A stretch of 50,487 nt of DNA from an uncultured Mycoplasmatota bacterium. Its GTDB lineage: Bacteria > Bacillota_I > Bacilli_A > RF39 > UBA660. Location of the stretch: contig CAMMOI010000005.1 of NCBI GenBank assembly GCA_946498375.1, positions 1-50,487 on the forward strand. The letters run 5' to 3'. Shown here one piece after another: positions 15,827 through 25,041 of the stretch; positions within the stretch are counted from its first letter, which is position 1; each line of letters starts with the position of its first letter. A program made the position numbers and the translations under genes. The notes under the pieces are model-generated. The model was not told the DNA's origin. It did not search any database and saw nothing but the letters and a program-made list of their open reading frames with translations.

Positions 15827-17731
15827 ATGTTTCAAAATGATATTCACACAAGAATTAGATATGTATTTTTGATTACTCTAGTATTATTTATATTTATAAT
15901 AGTTAGAGTTTTTTATATTCAAGTATTTAAATATGATAAACTAAATTCTCTTGCTGAATCATTGTGGAGTAGAAATTTACCTATAACGGCAGATAGGGGG
16001 ATAATTACTGATAGAAATGGCGAGGTCTTAGCTGATAATATTACTACTACTAGCTTAGTGTTGATTCCTAATCAAATAGAAAATAAAGATCAGGTCGCTG
16101 AAGATTTAGCAGAAATTTTAAATGTTAATAAAGATGATATGGCAAAACATGTTAATAAAAAAACATCAATTGAAAGAGTTCATCCTGAAGGAAGACAACT
16201 AGATTATGAGACTGCTGAAAAAATTAATAATTTAAATTACGATGGAGTATATTTAGTTAAAGAATCTAAACGATATTATCCTTATGGAAGTCTTCTTTCT
16301 CATGTATTAGGCTATGTAGGAATTGATAATCAGGGTTTATCAGGAATTGAATTAGAATATGATGATTATTTAACTGGTAGTGATGGAGCAATTAAATATT
16401 TTAGCGATGGTAAGGGACATAGAGTAAATGTAAATGAAGTTTATGAACAACCACAATCAGGAATAAATATTCAACTTACAATTGATCTGAGAATTCAACA
16501 ATCAATAGAAAAAGAATTAGATAATGTTGTAAGTAAGTATGATCCAGAACATGCTTTGATTATTGCCATGAATCCTAAAAGTGGAGAAATTTTAGGTATG
16601 TCTTCTCGCCCTAATTTTAATCCCAATAATTATGAGGAATATGATACAGAAACAATTAATCGTAATTTACCAATTTGGATGACTTATGAACCAGGATCAA
16701 CTTTTAAAATTATCACTTTAGCCTCTTCAATAGAAGAAGAGACTATCAATTTATTTGAAGATCAATATACAGACACCGGATCAATTAGTGTGGAAAATGC
16801 AAGAATTAAATGTTGGAAAGCTGGTGGTCATGGAACTCAAACTTTTTTAGAAGTTGTTGAAAATTCTTGTAACCCAGGATTTGTAGTAATGGGACAAAAG
16901 CTTGGTACACAAAAACTATACTCTTATATTCATAAATTTGGATTTGGTAAAAAAACTGGAATTGATTTAAATGGAGAAAGCAGTGGAATATTGTTTAAAG
17001 AAGAAAATGTAGGACCGGTAGAACTAGCCACAACTAGTTTTGGTCAAGGAATATCAGTAACGCCAATTCAACAGGTAAAAGCAGTTAGCGCGGCAATTAA
17101 TGGGGGATATTTATACACGCCTTATATTGTTGGCAGTTTACTTGAGCCAGAAACAAATACGGTAATAAAGCAATTTAGTTCTAATCAAGAAGCTCAGGTT
17201 ATTAGTGAAGATACTTCAGCTTTAGTTCGCTATGCATTAGAAAGTGTAGTAGCAAATGGCAGTGGTCGAAATGCCTACATTGAAAACTACAGAGTTGGCG
17301 GCAAAACAGGAACTGCGCAAAAAGTACAGGATGGAAAATATATGACTGGAAACTACATAGTTTCTTTTATGGGGTTTATGCCAGCTAATGATCCTGAGAT
17401 AGTTGTTTATGTTGCAATAGATAATCCTAAGGGAATAACTCAATATGGAGGGACTGTATCTGCTCCAATTGCTAAAAATGTTTTATTAGATTGTATAGAT
17501 ATATTAAATATAGAAGAAGATTCAGAGGGCTTACCAAAAGAGTATAATTATTATGATACTAAATATATTACATTACCTGATGTTGTTGGAAAAACTATTA
17601 AAGAAGCAAATAGTATATTAAAAGGGTTTAAAATTGAATATACTGGTAGTGGAGATAAAGTATTATATCAATCTCCTACTCCTAATAAATTTGTAAAAGA
17701 GGGCAGTACAGTTAAATTATTATTAGGATAA
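15827..17731 (+). CDS. Class B penicillin-binding protein (FtsI/SpoVD type) with one PASTA domain
   Basis: A 634-residue peptidoglycan transpeptidase: one N-terminal membrane anchor (about 10-35), dimerisation domain with ITADRGIITDRNGEVLADN, transpeptidase domain and one C-terminal PASTA domain (about 575-634, LPDVVGKTIKEA). Catalytic motifs are complete: Ser291-x-x-Lys294 (STFK), Ser347-Cys-Asn349, Lys493-Thr-Gly. It cross-links stem peptides at the septum or, if SpoVD-like, during spore cortex synthesis; a single PASTA domain and the mraY neighbour fit either. The start is ATG 15827, 4 bases past AGGTGAG, rather than the GTG at 15818. mraY follows 89 bases later with its own -10. Confidence 0.9.
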   Translation: MFQNDIHTRIRYVFLITLVLFIFIIVRVFYIQVFKYDKLNSLAESLWSRNLPITADRGIITDRNGEVLADNITTTSLVLIPNQIENKDQVAEDLAEILNVNKDDMAKHVNKKTSIERVHPEGRQLDYETAEKINNLNYDGVYLVKESKRYYPYGSLLSHVLGYVGIDNQGLSGIELEYDDYLTGSDGAIKYFSDGKGHRVNVNEVYEQPQSGINIQLTIDLRIQQSIEKELDNVVSKYDPEHALIIAMNPKSGEILGMSSRPNFNPNNYEEYDTETINRNLPIWMTYEPGSTFKIITLASSIEEETINLFEDQYTDTGSISVENARIKCWKAGGHGTQTFLEVVENSCNPGFVVMGQKLGTQKLYSYIHKFGFGKKTGIDLNGESSGILFKEENVGPVELATTSFGQGISVTPIQQVKAVSAAINGGYLYTPYIVGSLLEPETNTVIKQFSSNQEAQVISEDTSALVRYALESVVANGSGRNAYIENYRVGGKTGTAQKVQDGKYMTGNYIVSFMGFMPANDPEIVVYVAIDNPKGITQYGGTVSAPIAKNVLLDCIDILNIEEDSEGLPKEYNYYDTKYITLPDVVGKTIKEANSILKGFKIEYTGSGDKVLYQSPTPNKFVKEGSTVKLLLG

Positions 17732-17790
17732 AATTTGTAAATTTTTGTAAATTTTTATAATTTTTTTATAGTTGTTTATATATTTAGTAG

Positions 17791-17796
17791 TATAAT
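17791..17796 (+). promoter_or_regulatory. -10 box for mraY
   Basis: TATAAT lies 25 bases before the mraY start, followed by the strong ribosome site AGGAGGAG. The -35 region is poorly conserved. Confidence 0.5.
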
Positions 17797-17820
17797 ATGA
17801 ATACGTAGGAGGAGTAGACT

Positions 17821-18813
17821 ATGTTAATATTAGCAAAAGCAACAATGGCAATGATGTTAGGCTTTATTTTATCAATAGTAACTGGATTAATTATTATTCC
17901 TTGGCTTAGAAAAATAAATGCTAAACAAAGTGTAAGTTTAAAAATTTCTAAAAGCCATTTAGCTAAAAATGGTACTCCAACTTTAGGTGGCTTTATTTTT
18001 ATCATTCCTACAGTTTTATCGATATTATTATTATATTTGCGAGGAAGTATCGAAATAAGTTATAACTTAATAATTTTGCTTTTTGTGTTCTTAAGTTATG
18101 CCCTTTTAGGATTTGTAGATGATTATTTAAAAATAAAGTATAAAAATAATAAAGGATTAAAAATACATACAAAATTTATTTGTCAATTATTAATTGCAAT
18201 AATATTTTATTATATATTTAAAAAACATGGTGGAGTCTCAGTACTAGAAATAACTTCTTTAAATTTAGTAATCCCTTTAGGGTTTGGATTTGGCCTTTTT
18301 ATATTGTTTTTGCTAGTTGGGACTTCAAATGCTGTTAATATTACTGATGGATTAGATGGACTAGCAGGAGGATTATGTGCTATAGCTTTTTTAGCTTTTG
18401 GACTACTTTCTTGGAATACAACTTGGATGGAAGGTAATCAAGAATTAGCTATATTTTGTTTTATTTTAGTTGGTGCTTTATTTGGTTTTTTACTATTTAA
18501 TACGCACCCGGCCAAAGTATTTATGGGAGATATGGGATCTTTATCTTTAGGTGCAGCTTTGGCTACAATAGCTATTTTAACTCGACATGAGTTATCTCTT
18601 GCTTTAATTGGTGGAGTATTTGTTGTTGAAACTTTAAGTTCAATGATTCAAATTATTTCTATTAGACATTTTCATAAAAAAGTGTTTAAAATGGCTCCAT
18701 TGCACCACCATTTTGAGCAATTAGGATGGAGTGAACAAGATATTGTAAAAGCTTTTTGGGTTGTAGGTTTACTTCTTGCAATGGCAGCAATAACTTATGG
18801 CGTATGGATTTAA
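17821..18813 (+). CDS. mraY: Phospho-N-acetylmuramoyl-pentapeptide-transferase MraY
   Basis: A 330-residue enzyme with about ten membrane segments that moves phospho-MurNAc-pentapeptide from UDP to undecaprenyl phosphate, making lipid I. Recognition motifs are clear: KNGTPTLGG, FVDDYLKIKYKNNKGL, NITDGLDGLAGG, FMGDMGSLSLGA and the MraY-specific APLHHHFE. It follows the class B PBP, the usual dcw order although murE/murF and ftsW are absent here. A strong AGGAGG site precedes the ATG, and a terminator overlaps its stop codon, so the cluster ends at this gene. Confidence 0.96.
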   Translation: MLILAKATMAMMLGFILSIVTGLIIIPWLRKINAKQSVSLKISKSHLAKNGTPTLGGFIFIIPTVLSILLLYLRGSIEISYNLIILLFVFLSYALLGFVDDYLKIKYKNNKGLKIHTKFICQLLIAIIFYYIFKKHGGVSVLEITSLNLVIPLGFGFGLFILFLLVGTSNAVNITDGLDGLAGGLCAIAFLAFGLLSWNTTWMEGNQELAIFCFILVGALFGFLLFNTHPAKVFMGDMGSLSLGAALATIAILTRHELSLALIGGVFVVETLSSMIQIISIRHFHKKVFKMAPLHHHFEQLGWSEQDIVKAFWVVGLLLAMAAITYGVWI

Positions 18814-18835
18814 CCTCAATAAGAGGTTTTAATTT
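18812..18835 (+). terminator. Terminator overlapping the mraY stop codon
   Basis: AACCTC (18812-18817) and GAGGTT (18823-18828) pair around a 5-base loop, followed by TTAATTTTT. The 5' arm begins inside the TAA stop. Confidence 0.7.
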
Positions 18836-18878
18836 TTGAATAAACAATTTTTAAAATATATTAATTTATTTTAGATTA

Positions 18879-18887
18879 TGTTATAAT
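18879..18887 (+). promoter_or_regulatory. Extended -10 promoter TGTTATAAT
   Basis: A perfect extended -10 (TG, one base, TATAAT) 32 bases before the start at 18920. No -35 consensus at the proper distance, as expected for extended -10 promoters. Confidence 0.7.
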
Positions 18888-18919
18888 CTCATTGTAATAT
18901 TATCAACAAGAGGTGTGGT

Positions 18920-19339
18920 ATGGAACATGTAGTATTTTGTGATAAAAAAAATGGTGAATTAGAAAATATAATAAATGGAAAACAAACAATGATTATAAGA
19001 GCTACTCAAAGTAGACGTATACCACATAGTAGAGTTTTTAAAGGAGAAAATTTATATTTTTTAAATAAAAATAGTAATGAAATTAAATATAAAGCAGAGG
19101 TTAAAGAAGTATTTAATTATAATAAATTGTTTGATAGAGAAATAAGAGATATTTTAAATAAAAATTATTTAAAGCTATGTTTAAGTGAAAAAAATTTAGA
19201 AAAATATCATAAAAAATGTATTTGCTTAGTTGAATTTTTTAATTTAGAAGAAATAGTACCTATAAAAATAAAACCACAAGCACCATTAGTTGATTGGATT
19301 ATTCTTCAAAATATTAATGATATTGAAAATAGTAGTTAA
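18920..19339 (+). CDS. PUA/ASCH-like small protein, function unknown
   Basis: A 139-residue soluble protein. The pattern ELENIINGKQTMIIRATQSR, IPHSRVFKGENLYFL, then a beta strand AEVKEVFNY and a late CICLVEFF strand resembles the PUA-like ASCH fold: a small beta barrel in which a gene product binds RNA or modified nucleotides. That assignment is by fold pattern only and I cannot name the family. It is transcribed alone, with an extended -10 promoter and AGAGGTG upstream, and a terminator-like hairpin follows at 19415. Confidence 0.7.
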   Translation: MEHVVFCDKKNGELENIINGKQTMIIRATQSRRIPHSRVFKGENLYFLNKNSNEIKYKAEVKEVFNYNKLFDREIRDILNKNYLKLCLSEKNLEKYHKKCICLVEFFNLEEIVPIKIKPQAPLVDWIILQNINDIENSS

Positions 19340-19414
19340 ATGTGATGGTGGAATGCTACAAATTACTTAAATATACTTTTTATATAAATATAACTAGATA
19401 AATTTAATAAGAAA

Positions 19415-19443
19415 ATTAGATAATATTGTCTAATCTTTTTTTT
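19415..19443 (+). terminator. Terminator before the P-type ATPase gene
   Basis: ATTAGA and TCTAAT form a 6-pair stem around 8 bases, then C and a run of eight T. Confidence 0.65.
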
Positions 19444-19472
19444 ATATAAATATATAAATATTTATAATGCCA

Positions 19473-19481
19473 TGTTATAAT
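19473..19481 (+). promoter_or_regulatory. Extended -10 promoter TGTTATAAT for the P-type ATPase
   Basis: Identical in sequence to the element at 18879-18887. The -10 hexamer also forms one arm of a small palindrome TTATAA-3-TTATAA (19475-19489), which could bind a regulator. Confidence 0.65.
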
Positions 19482-19503
19482 CATTATAAAGTAGGTGAAT
19501 ATT

Positions 19504-22125
19504 TTGAAAGATTATAATATGTCTATTGAGCAGATATATGAAAAGTATGATTCTAATTTTGAGGGATTAAGCTCTATAGAAGTAGAAAAGAGAATAGAAA
19601 AATATGGCCAAAACGTTTTAGAAGAAAAAAATAAAAAAAGTAATTTAACTATTTTTTTAAGTCAGTTTAAAGATGTAATGATAGTAATGTTACTTTTAGT
19701 ATGTGCTATTTCTTTTATTTATGCTTTATATAGCGGTGGTGATTTTTTAGATACAATAGTAATATTAGTATCCGTCATAGTAAATGCTATAATGGGATTT
19801 ATACAAGAGGCTAAAGCGGCTAAAGTAATTGATTCTTTAAAAGCTTATACTGATACTTATGTTAGCGTTAAAAGAGATAACAGCGTTTCTGAGATTGATT
19901 CTAAAAATTTAGTTCCAGGAGATATAATAATTTTAGAATCTGGAGATAAAATACCTGCTGATGCGCGTATTATTGATGCAGTTAATGCAAAAGTAGATGA
20001 ATCTATTCTAACTGGTGAAAGTTTTGAAGTTGATAAAAATGACGGTATTATCGAGGGAAATGTATTAATTCAAGATCGATTTAATATGGTGTTTTCTGGC
20101 ACTAGTCTAACTCACGGTAAAATTACAGCTATAGTTTTAAGTACTGGAGAGGATACAGAATTAGGTAAAATAGCTGAGAAATTAGATTCTAATCAACAAG
20201 TATTAACACCATTACAAATAAAAGTAAATAAAGTTAGTAAATTTTTAACATTTGTAGCTGCTTTGCTCGTAACTTTTGTTTTATGTCTAGGAGTTATTCG
20301 CGGTGATACAGTTTTAAATATTATAATGTTATGTATCAGTATGGTAGTGGCCTCTGTTCCTGAATGTTTACCAGTTGCTATTACAACTACGTTGGCTGTT
20401 GGAGTAAAACAAATGAGTCAAAAAAAAGCTGTTGTTAAAGAATTAAAAGCAATCGAAACTCTTGGCTCAACTGATGTAATTTGTTCTGATAAAACAGGGA
20501 CATTAACAACTAATAAATTAACAGTTATTAAAGTATATTCTAATAATAAAATTTTTAAAAATAATCTTAAATACGAAGATAATGAAATGTTATTTAATAT
20601 TTTAGCTTTATGTAATAATTGTGAGAAAGTAAAAGATTCATCAAAGTATTATGGAGATTCTGTTGAAGTTGCTTTTTGTGATTATTTAAATAACTGTAAT
20701 ATTGATATTGAAAATCTTAGAAATAAATATAAAAGGGCATTTGAAATACCTTTTGATTCAGAACGTAAAATGATGAGCACTGTAAATATGATAAATAATG
20801 AGTTAATAATGTGTACTAAAGGTAGTTTATCATCCATACTAAGTGCATCAACATATTATTTAGAAAACGGAAAAAAACAAAAGCTTACTAATAGTATCAA
20901 AGATCAAATTATAAAAAATGATAAAAAAATGTCAGATGATGCCTTAAAAGTAATTGCCTTAGCATATAAGAAGACAAAGCAATTAGATGAAGAAGAATAT
21001 ATTAATGACGAAAACAATTTAATTTTTGTTGGTTTAATTGGTTTAATGGATCCTTCAAGAGAAGATGTTGCATCAGCAATTAAATTGTGTAAAAGTGCTC
21101 ATATGAGACCTATTATGATTACTGGAGATAGTATAAATACAGCTAATGCTATAGCATTAGAAATTGGTATTATAAAAAATAAAAATGAAGGAATTGAAGG
21201 CAAAGATATTGAAAATTTAACTGATTCTGAATTAATAAGTGCTGTAAAAAAATATAGTGTATATGCTAGAGTTACACCTGATCATAAAGTAAGAATAGTT
21301 AGGGCTTTACAGGCAAATAAAAAGGTTGTTGCAATGAGTGGCGATGGAGTTAATGATGCTCCTGCTATTAAGCTTGCCCATGTAGGAATAGGGATGGGAA
21401 ATGCTGGTAGTGATGTTACCAAAAGTGTTGCTGATATTATCCTTTTAGATGATTCTTTTTCTACAATTGTTACAGCCGTTAGAGAAGGAAGACGTATATA
21501 TAACAATGTCGTGTCTAATATAATATATAATTTATCTTCTAATTTTACAGAAATAATTATAATTATTATAGGTATGTTTTTATCAAATAACATTATTCTT
21601 CCTCTTCATATTCTTTATATAGATTTAGTCGCAGATTGCTTGCCTTCTATTGCGTTAGCATTTGAAAAAGAAGATAAAAATATAATGAAAAAGTATCCAA
21701 ATGGACTAAATAAAAGAATATTTACACCGTTTAATATAGCATCCTTAATAATTTCAGTAGTCATAGAAGTATTAATTTGTTTAGAAGTTTATTTTGTTGC
21801 TTTAAATTATTGGAATGTAGCTGTTGCTCAGACACTAGCTTTATTAAGTATTGTATTTCAAGAATTTATATATGCATATAATTGTAGATCATTAAAAACT
21901 CAAATAAAGAATAAAGGAATTTTTTCTAATAAACAAATGAATATGTTTGTAGGAATTTTAATGATTGTCCAATTACTTGTATTCTTTAGCCCAATTAGAT
22001 CTATTTTTGGATTAGAAAAAATCACCTTTTTACAATTTATAGTAGTATTTATAATTAATTTAAGTGGTTTCTTTATTATTGAAATATTAAAACCAATTTT
22101 AGTAAAACATTTTAAAGACAAATAA
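19504..22125 (+). CDS. P2-type cation-transporting ATPase (Ca2+ pump-like)
   Basis: An 873-residue ATPase with cation ATPase N-terminal domain, TGES actuator motif, phosphorylated Asp329 in DKTGTLT, MITGDS and GDGVNDAPA hinge motifs, and about ten membrane segments. M4 has PECLP (Glu287), M5 has Asn680 and Glu683 as in SERCA, but M6 reads D-L-V-A-D (707-711) where Ca2+ pumps have N-L-V-T-D. It most likely exports Ca2+, perhaps with one ion site; another divalent cation is possible. I choose TTG 19504, with AGGTG 6 bases upstream, over the GTG at 19495, which lies within the ribosome site. It is a single-gene unit. Confidence 0.88.
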   Translation: MKDYNMSIEQIYEKYDSNFEGLSSIEVEKRIEKYGQNVLEEKNKKSNLTIFLSQFKDVMIVMLLLVCAISFIYALYSGGDFLDTIVILVSVIVNAIMGFIQEAKAAKVIDSLKAYTDTYVSVKRDNSVSEIDSKNLVPGDIIILESGDKIPADARIIDAVNAKVDESILTGESFEVDKNDGIIEGNVLIQDRFNMVFSGTSLTHGKITAIVLSTGEDTELGKIAEKLDSNQQVLTPLQIKVNKVSKFLTFVAALLVTFVLCLGVIRGDTVLNIIMLCISMVVASVPECLPVAITTTLAVGVKQMSQKKAVVKELKAIETLGSTDVICSDKTGTLTTNKLTVIKVYSNNKIFKNNLKYEDNEMLFNILALCNNCEKVKDSSKYYGDSVEVAFCDYLNNCNIDIENLRNKYKRAFEIPFDSERKMMSTVNMINNELIMCTKGSLSSILSASTYYLENGKKQKLTNSIKDQIIKNDKKMSDDALKVIALAYKKTKQLDEEEYINDENNLIFVGLIGLMDPSREDVASAIKLCKSAHMRPIMITGDSINTANAIALEIGIIKNKNEGIEGKDIENLTDSELISAVKKYSVYARVTPDHKVRIVRALQANKKVVAMSGDGVNDAPAIKLAHVGIGMGNAGSDVTKSVADIILLDDSFSTIVTAVREGRRIYNNVVSNIIYNLSSNFTEIIIIIIGMFLSNNIILPLHILYIDLVADCLPSIALAFEKEDKNIMKKYPNGLNKRIFTPFNIASLIISVVIEVLICLEVYFVALNYWNVAVAQTLALLSIVFQEFIYAYNCRSLKTQIKNKGIFSNKQMNMFVGILMIVQLLVFFSPIRSIFGLEKITFLQFIVVFIINLSGFFIIEILKPILVKHFKDK

Positions 22126-22168
22126 TTATAGGTATAATATTAACTTCTATTATTTAAAATATACATCT

Positions 22169-22196
22169 TTGTCTTTTTAAAACTTTATGATATATT
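22169..22196 (+). promoter_or_regulatory. Promoter for the 180-residue membrane protein
   Basis: TTGTCT, a 16-base spacer and TATATT, with TGA directly before the -10 hexamer. Confidence 0.55.
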
Positions 22197-22220
22197 TTTA
22201 TTATAGAATAGAGGAATAAT

Positions 22221-22763
22221 ATGAAATTAAAAAAGCCAATTATTATTTTAGGTATAGTAATAATTTTATTAGTAATTTTATTAATTGTAACTTTAATTTT
22301 TAGATCTTTTAAAGCTTCAGATAATAAAGGTAATAATATAGAGGCCATAGATAATAATGAGTATTTAGAAAAATTAGCTTTAGAAATTCAAAGTAATCAG
22401 GAATTTAATAATTCAAGTGTTTTGGTAGATCAAAATAAAATTACAATTTATACTGAAAAAGAAGAAGTAATTTATTCTACAACATTTGAGTTAATAGATG
22501 ATATTTTAGTATATGAGTTTCCTAATACAGAAGATATGCAAATTTTAGAAGTTAATGATGAAATTATTTGGAAGTTGAAAGATGTTATAGCATTATTACA
22601 GGGTAATAATGTTACAGATATTGAAAATTGGAATGCTACAGCTAATCTAGAAAATATGAATGTATCAGATAATGGTATTTCTTTGATTAGAAATCAAAAT
22701 GGTGAAAATAATTATATTATGTCTTTTGAAATAAGTACTAACAATTTACAATTAACTAGTTAG
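22221..22763 (+). CDS. Single-pass membrane protein of unknown function
   Basis: A 180-residue protein with a strongly hydrophobic N-terminal segment (about 6-27) flanked by lysines, so the rest is probably outside the cell. The exterior part alternates short beta-like strands (VLVDQNKITIYT, EVIYSTTFELI, LVYEFPN) with an Asn-rich tail. I do not recognise the family. AGAGGAAT precedes the ATG. It sits between the P-type ATPase and the LtaS-like gene with its own promoter and terminator, giving no operon hint. Confidence 0.75.
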   Translation: MKLKKPIIILGIVIILLVILLIVTLIFRSFKASDNKGNNIEAIDNNEYLEKLALEIQSNQEFNNSSVLVDQNKITIYTEKEEVIYSTTFELIDDILVYEFPNTEDMQILEVNDEIIWKLKDVIALLQGNNVTDIENWNATANLENMNVSDNGISLIRNQNGENNYIMSFEISTNNLQLTS

Positions 22764-22834
22764 AAGTATAGTTGAAATAAATTACAATAAAAAATTAGAA
22801 GATATTCAAACAATAAAGTCAATAATATGAGAAT

Positions 22835-22860
22835 AGAATTAGCTGATAATTCTTTTTTTT
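22835..22860 (+). terminator. Terminator after the 180-residue membrane protein
   Basis: AGAATTA and TAATTCT pair around a 5-base loop and run into eight T. Confidence 0.75.
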
Positions 22861-22911
22861 ATTAAAAATTTGTAATTTCACTAAATTTTCGTAAACATGT
22901 TGTCAAAAATA

Positions 22912-22920
22912 TGTTATAGT
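22912..22920 (+). promoter_or_regulatory. Extended -10 promoter for the LtaS-like gene
   Basis: TGTTATAGT, 44 bases upstream of the start at 22965. TTGTCA nearby (22900-22905) is only 9 bases before the -10 and is not a -35. Confidence 0.55.
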
Positions 22921-22964
22921 AAATAATTGAAGATTGACAATTAAAAGTAGAAAGTAGTGAAGTT

Positions 22965-25037
22965 ATGTTTAGTAAATTAAAATCTATTTGGAATAATAAA
23001 TATGTAAAAAATACATTACTTATTTTTATACCGCTTTTGTTGTGTGAAATAATATTTTTTGGGGTAGGTGATGCAACATATGGCCTTTATAATATGTCTA
23101 GAATAATACTTGGATTAGGTATTATTAGTTTAACATTAAGTATTATTATTTCCCTTTTTAAACAACCCGTTTCTTATGTAATAATAGCAGTTTTCAATTT
23201 TATAGCTAGCTTATATGCATTTTTACAATTAGGGTTTAAATCTTTTTTAGGAGTATATATTTCAATAAATACTCGTAGCCAATTAGGCGCTGTTATAGAT
23301 TATGTCAAAGATTTTTTACGAAGTTTTAAATTTTCATATTACCTAGTATTTATTCCTTTTTTATTATTGATTGTTTATTTAATCGTATTTGATAAAAAGA
23401 CTAGAATTAATCAGTCAAAAAAATCAATATTTACTTTTAAAACCAAAAAGAAGAAAGAAAAAGAACAAAAAGAAAAGGAAATTACAGCTTGGAAATCAAA
23501 TGTTACAATGATTGGAATGATCATTATTTTAATAATTTTATATTATGGAACAGTCAGTATTGGATTTATGCAAAATAAGTTGCAATTAATTTCAAATAAA
23601 GAACTATTAAAATATCCTAGCAATCCTAGTATAGCTATTAATCAATTTGGAGTGTTGTCATATGGAATTTTAGATATTAAGTCGTCATTATTTCCAAGCC
23701 AAACTCAAACTCAAGATATAGCTTATGCTAAAATTGATAATGAACAAACCGATTATTCTAGAAATATTGATGATAGTAAGTGGCAAGAAATAACTGAAAA
23801 TGAAGAAAATCCAGATTATAAAAATTTAAATAATTATTTTATCTCTCAAAAGATAACTGATAAAAATGAATATACTGGAATGTTTGAAGATAAAAATTTA
23901 ATTGTTATTATGATGGAATCAGTAAATGATATTTTTATTAATGAAGAATACTTTCCTAACTTTTATAATTTATATTCTAATGGTTGGCATTGGGAAAATA
24001 ATTATTCTCCTCGAAATAGTTGTAGCACAGGTAATAATGAAATGAGTGGCATGATAGGATTATACTCTATTTATGATAAATGTACTGCTAATGAGTACAG
24101 AAATAACACTTATTTTGAAAGCATATTTAATTTATTTAATAAAGCTGGGTATCAAACAACTTCAATGCACGATTATACCGAGCACTATTATTATCGTAAT
24201 ACTATTCATACAAATATGGGAAGTGGAAAATACTATGGAGTTGATGATTTAGGAATTGACTATAGAAATGAATATCGAAATTGGGCAAGTGATGAAGATT
24301 TTATGACTCAAGTTTTAAATATTTTAAATGATTATAGCAACGAAGAGCATTTTATGACTTGGCTTACAACGGTAAGTTCACATCAACCATACGGTGTTTC
24401 ATCAATTCAAGGAGATATGTATTTAGATGAATTTTCTAATACAACCTATCCTGAGGATTTGCAAAGATATCTTTCAAAACTGAAAATTTTAGATAATGCA
24501 TTAGGTATACTAATTGATGGATTAGAAAAACAGGGTAAATTAGATGATACTGTAATTGTATTATATGGAGATCATTATCCATATGGATTGAAATCAGATG
24601 TTATTAATCAAATTTTAGATTATGATGTATCTGTAGATTTTGAAACAGAGAGAGTACCTTTTGTAATTTATAATAATCAAATGGAGGCAAAGACCTTTAA
24701 GGATTATACTTCATATGTTAATATTGTACCAACAATAGCTAATTTATTTAACCTAGACTATGATCCAAGATTGTATGTAGGGACTGATTTATTATCTAAA
24801 GATTATGAAAGCTTAGTTGTATTTGCTGATGGCTCATGGCGGGATAAGAATGTTTTATATGATGCTTCTAGTGGAGAAGTTAAATATTATACAGATAAGA
24901 CTTATACTGATGAAAAAATAATGGATATAACTAGCGAAGTCAGTTTGAAGATGCAAATGAGTCAGCTGGCTATTACTACTAATTATTTTAACTATTTAGA
25001 TGAGAAATTAAACTCTTCAAATGAGGTAACAGAGTAA
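22965..25037 (+). CDS. LtaS-like membrane phosphoglycerol/sulfatase-family transferase
   Basis: A 690-residue enzyme with five N-terminal membrane segments (within residues 15-205) and an external sulfatase-fold domain. Expected metal and catalytic residues are visible: Glu318 in MMESVN, the probable nucleophile Thr355 in CSTGNNE, and Asp536-His537 in YGDHYPYG. LtaS-type proteins polymerise glycerol phosphate from phosphatidylglycerol into lipoteichoic acid; close relatives modify other surface glycans, so exact substrate is uncertain. The sequence around the nucleophile (STGNNE) differs from the GQGKTSD of classical LtaS. The DUF1848 gene begins 4 bases after its stop, so the two are probably co-transcribed. 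Confidence 0.88.
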   Translation: MFSKLKSIWNNKYVKNTLLIFIPLLLCEIIFFGVGDATYGLYNMSRIILGLGIISLTLSIIISLFKQPVSYVIIAVFNFIASLYAFLQLGFKSFLGVYISINTRSQLGAVIDYVKDFLRSFKFSYYLVFIPFLLLIVYLIVFDKKTRINQSKKSIFTFKTKKKKEKEQKEKEITAWKSNVTMIGMIIILIILYYGTVSIGFMQNKLQLISNKELLKYPSNPSIAINQFGVLSYGILDIKSSLFPSQTQTQDIAYAKIDNEQTDYSRNIDDSKWQEITENEENPDYKNLNNYFISQKITDKNEYTGMFEDKNLIVIMMESVNDIFINEEYFPNFYNLYSNGWHWENNYSPRNSCSTGNNEMSGMIGLYSIYDKCTANEYRNNTYFESIFNLFNKAGYQTTSMHDYTEHYYYRNTIHTNMGSGKYYGVDDLGIDYRNEYRNWASDEDFMTQVLNILNDYSNEEHFMTWLTTVSSHQPYGVSSIQGDMYLDEFSNTTYPEDLQRYLSKLKILDNALGILIDGLEKQGKLDDTVIVLYGDHYPYGLKSDVINQILDYDVSVDFETERVPFVIYNNQMEAKTFKDYTSYVNIVPTIANLFNLDYDPRLYVGTDLLSKDYESLVVFADGSWRDKNVLYDASSGEVKYYTDKTYTDEKIMDITSEVSLKMQMSQLAITTNYFNYLDEKLNSSNEVTE

Positions 25038-25041
25038 CTTT

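Noticed and set aside
17237-17443. Reverse-strand open frame inside the PBP gene, and similar frames opposite other genes
   Set aside because: They lie wholly within well-supported genes, lack ribosome sites and resemble no protein family.
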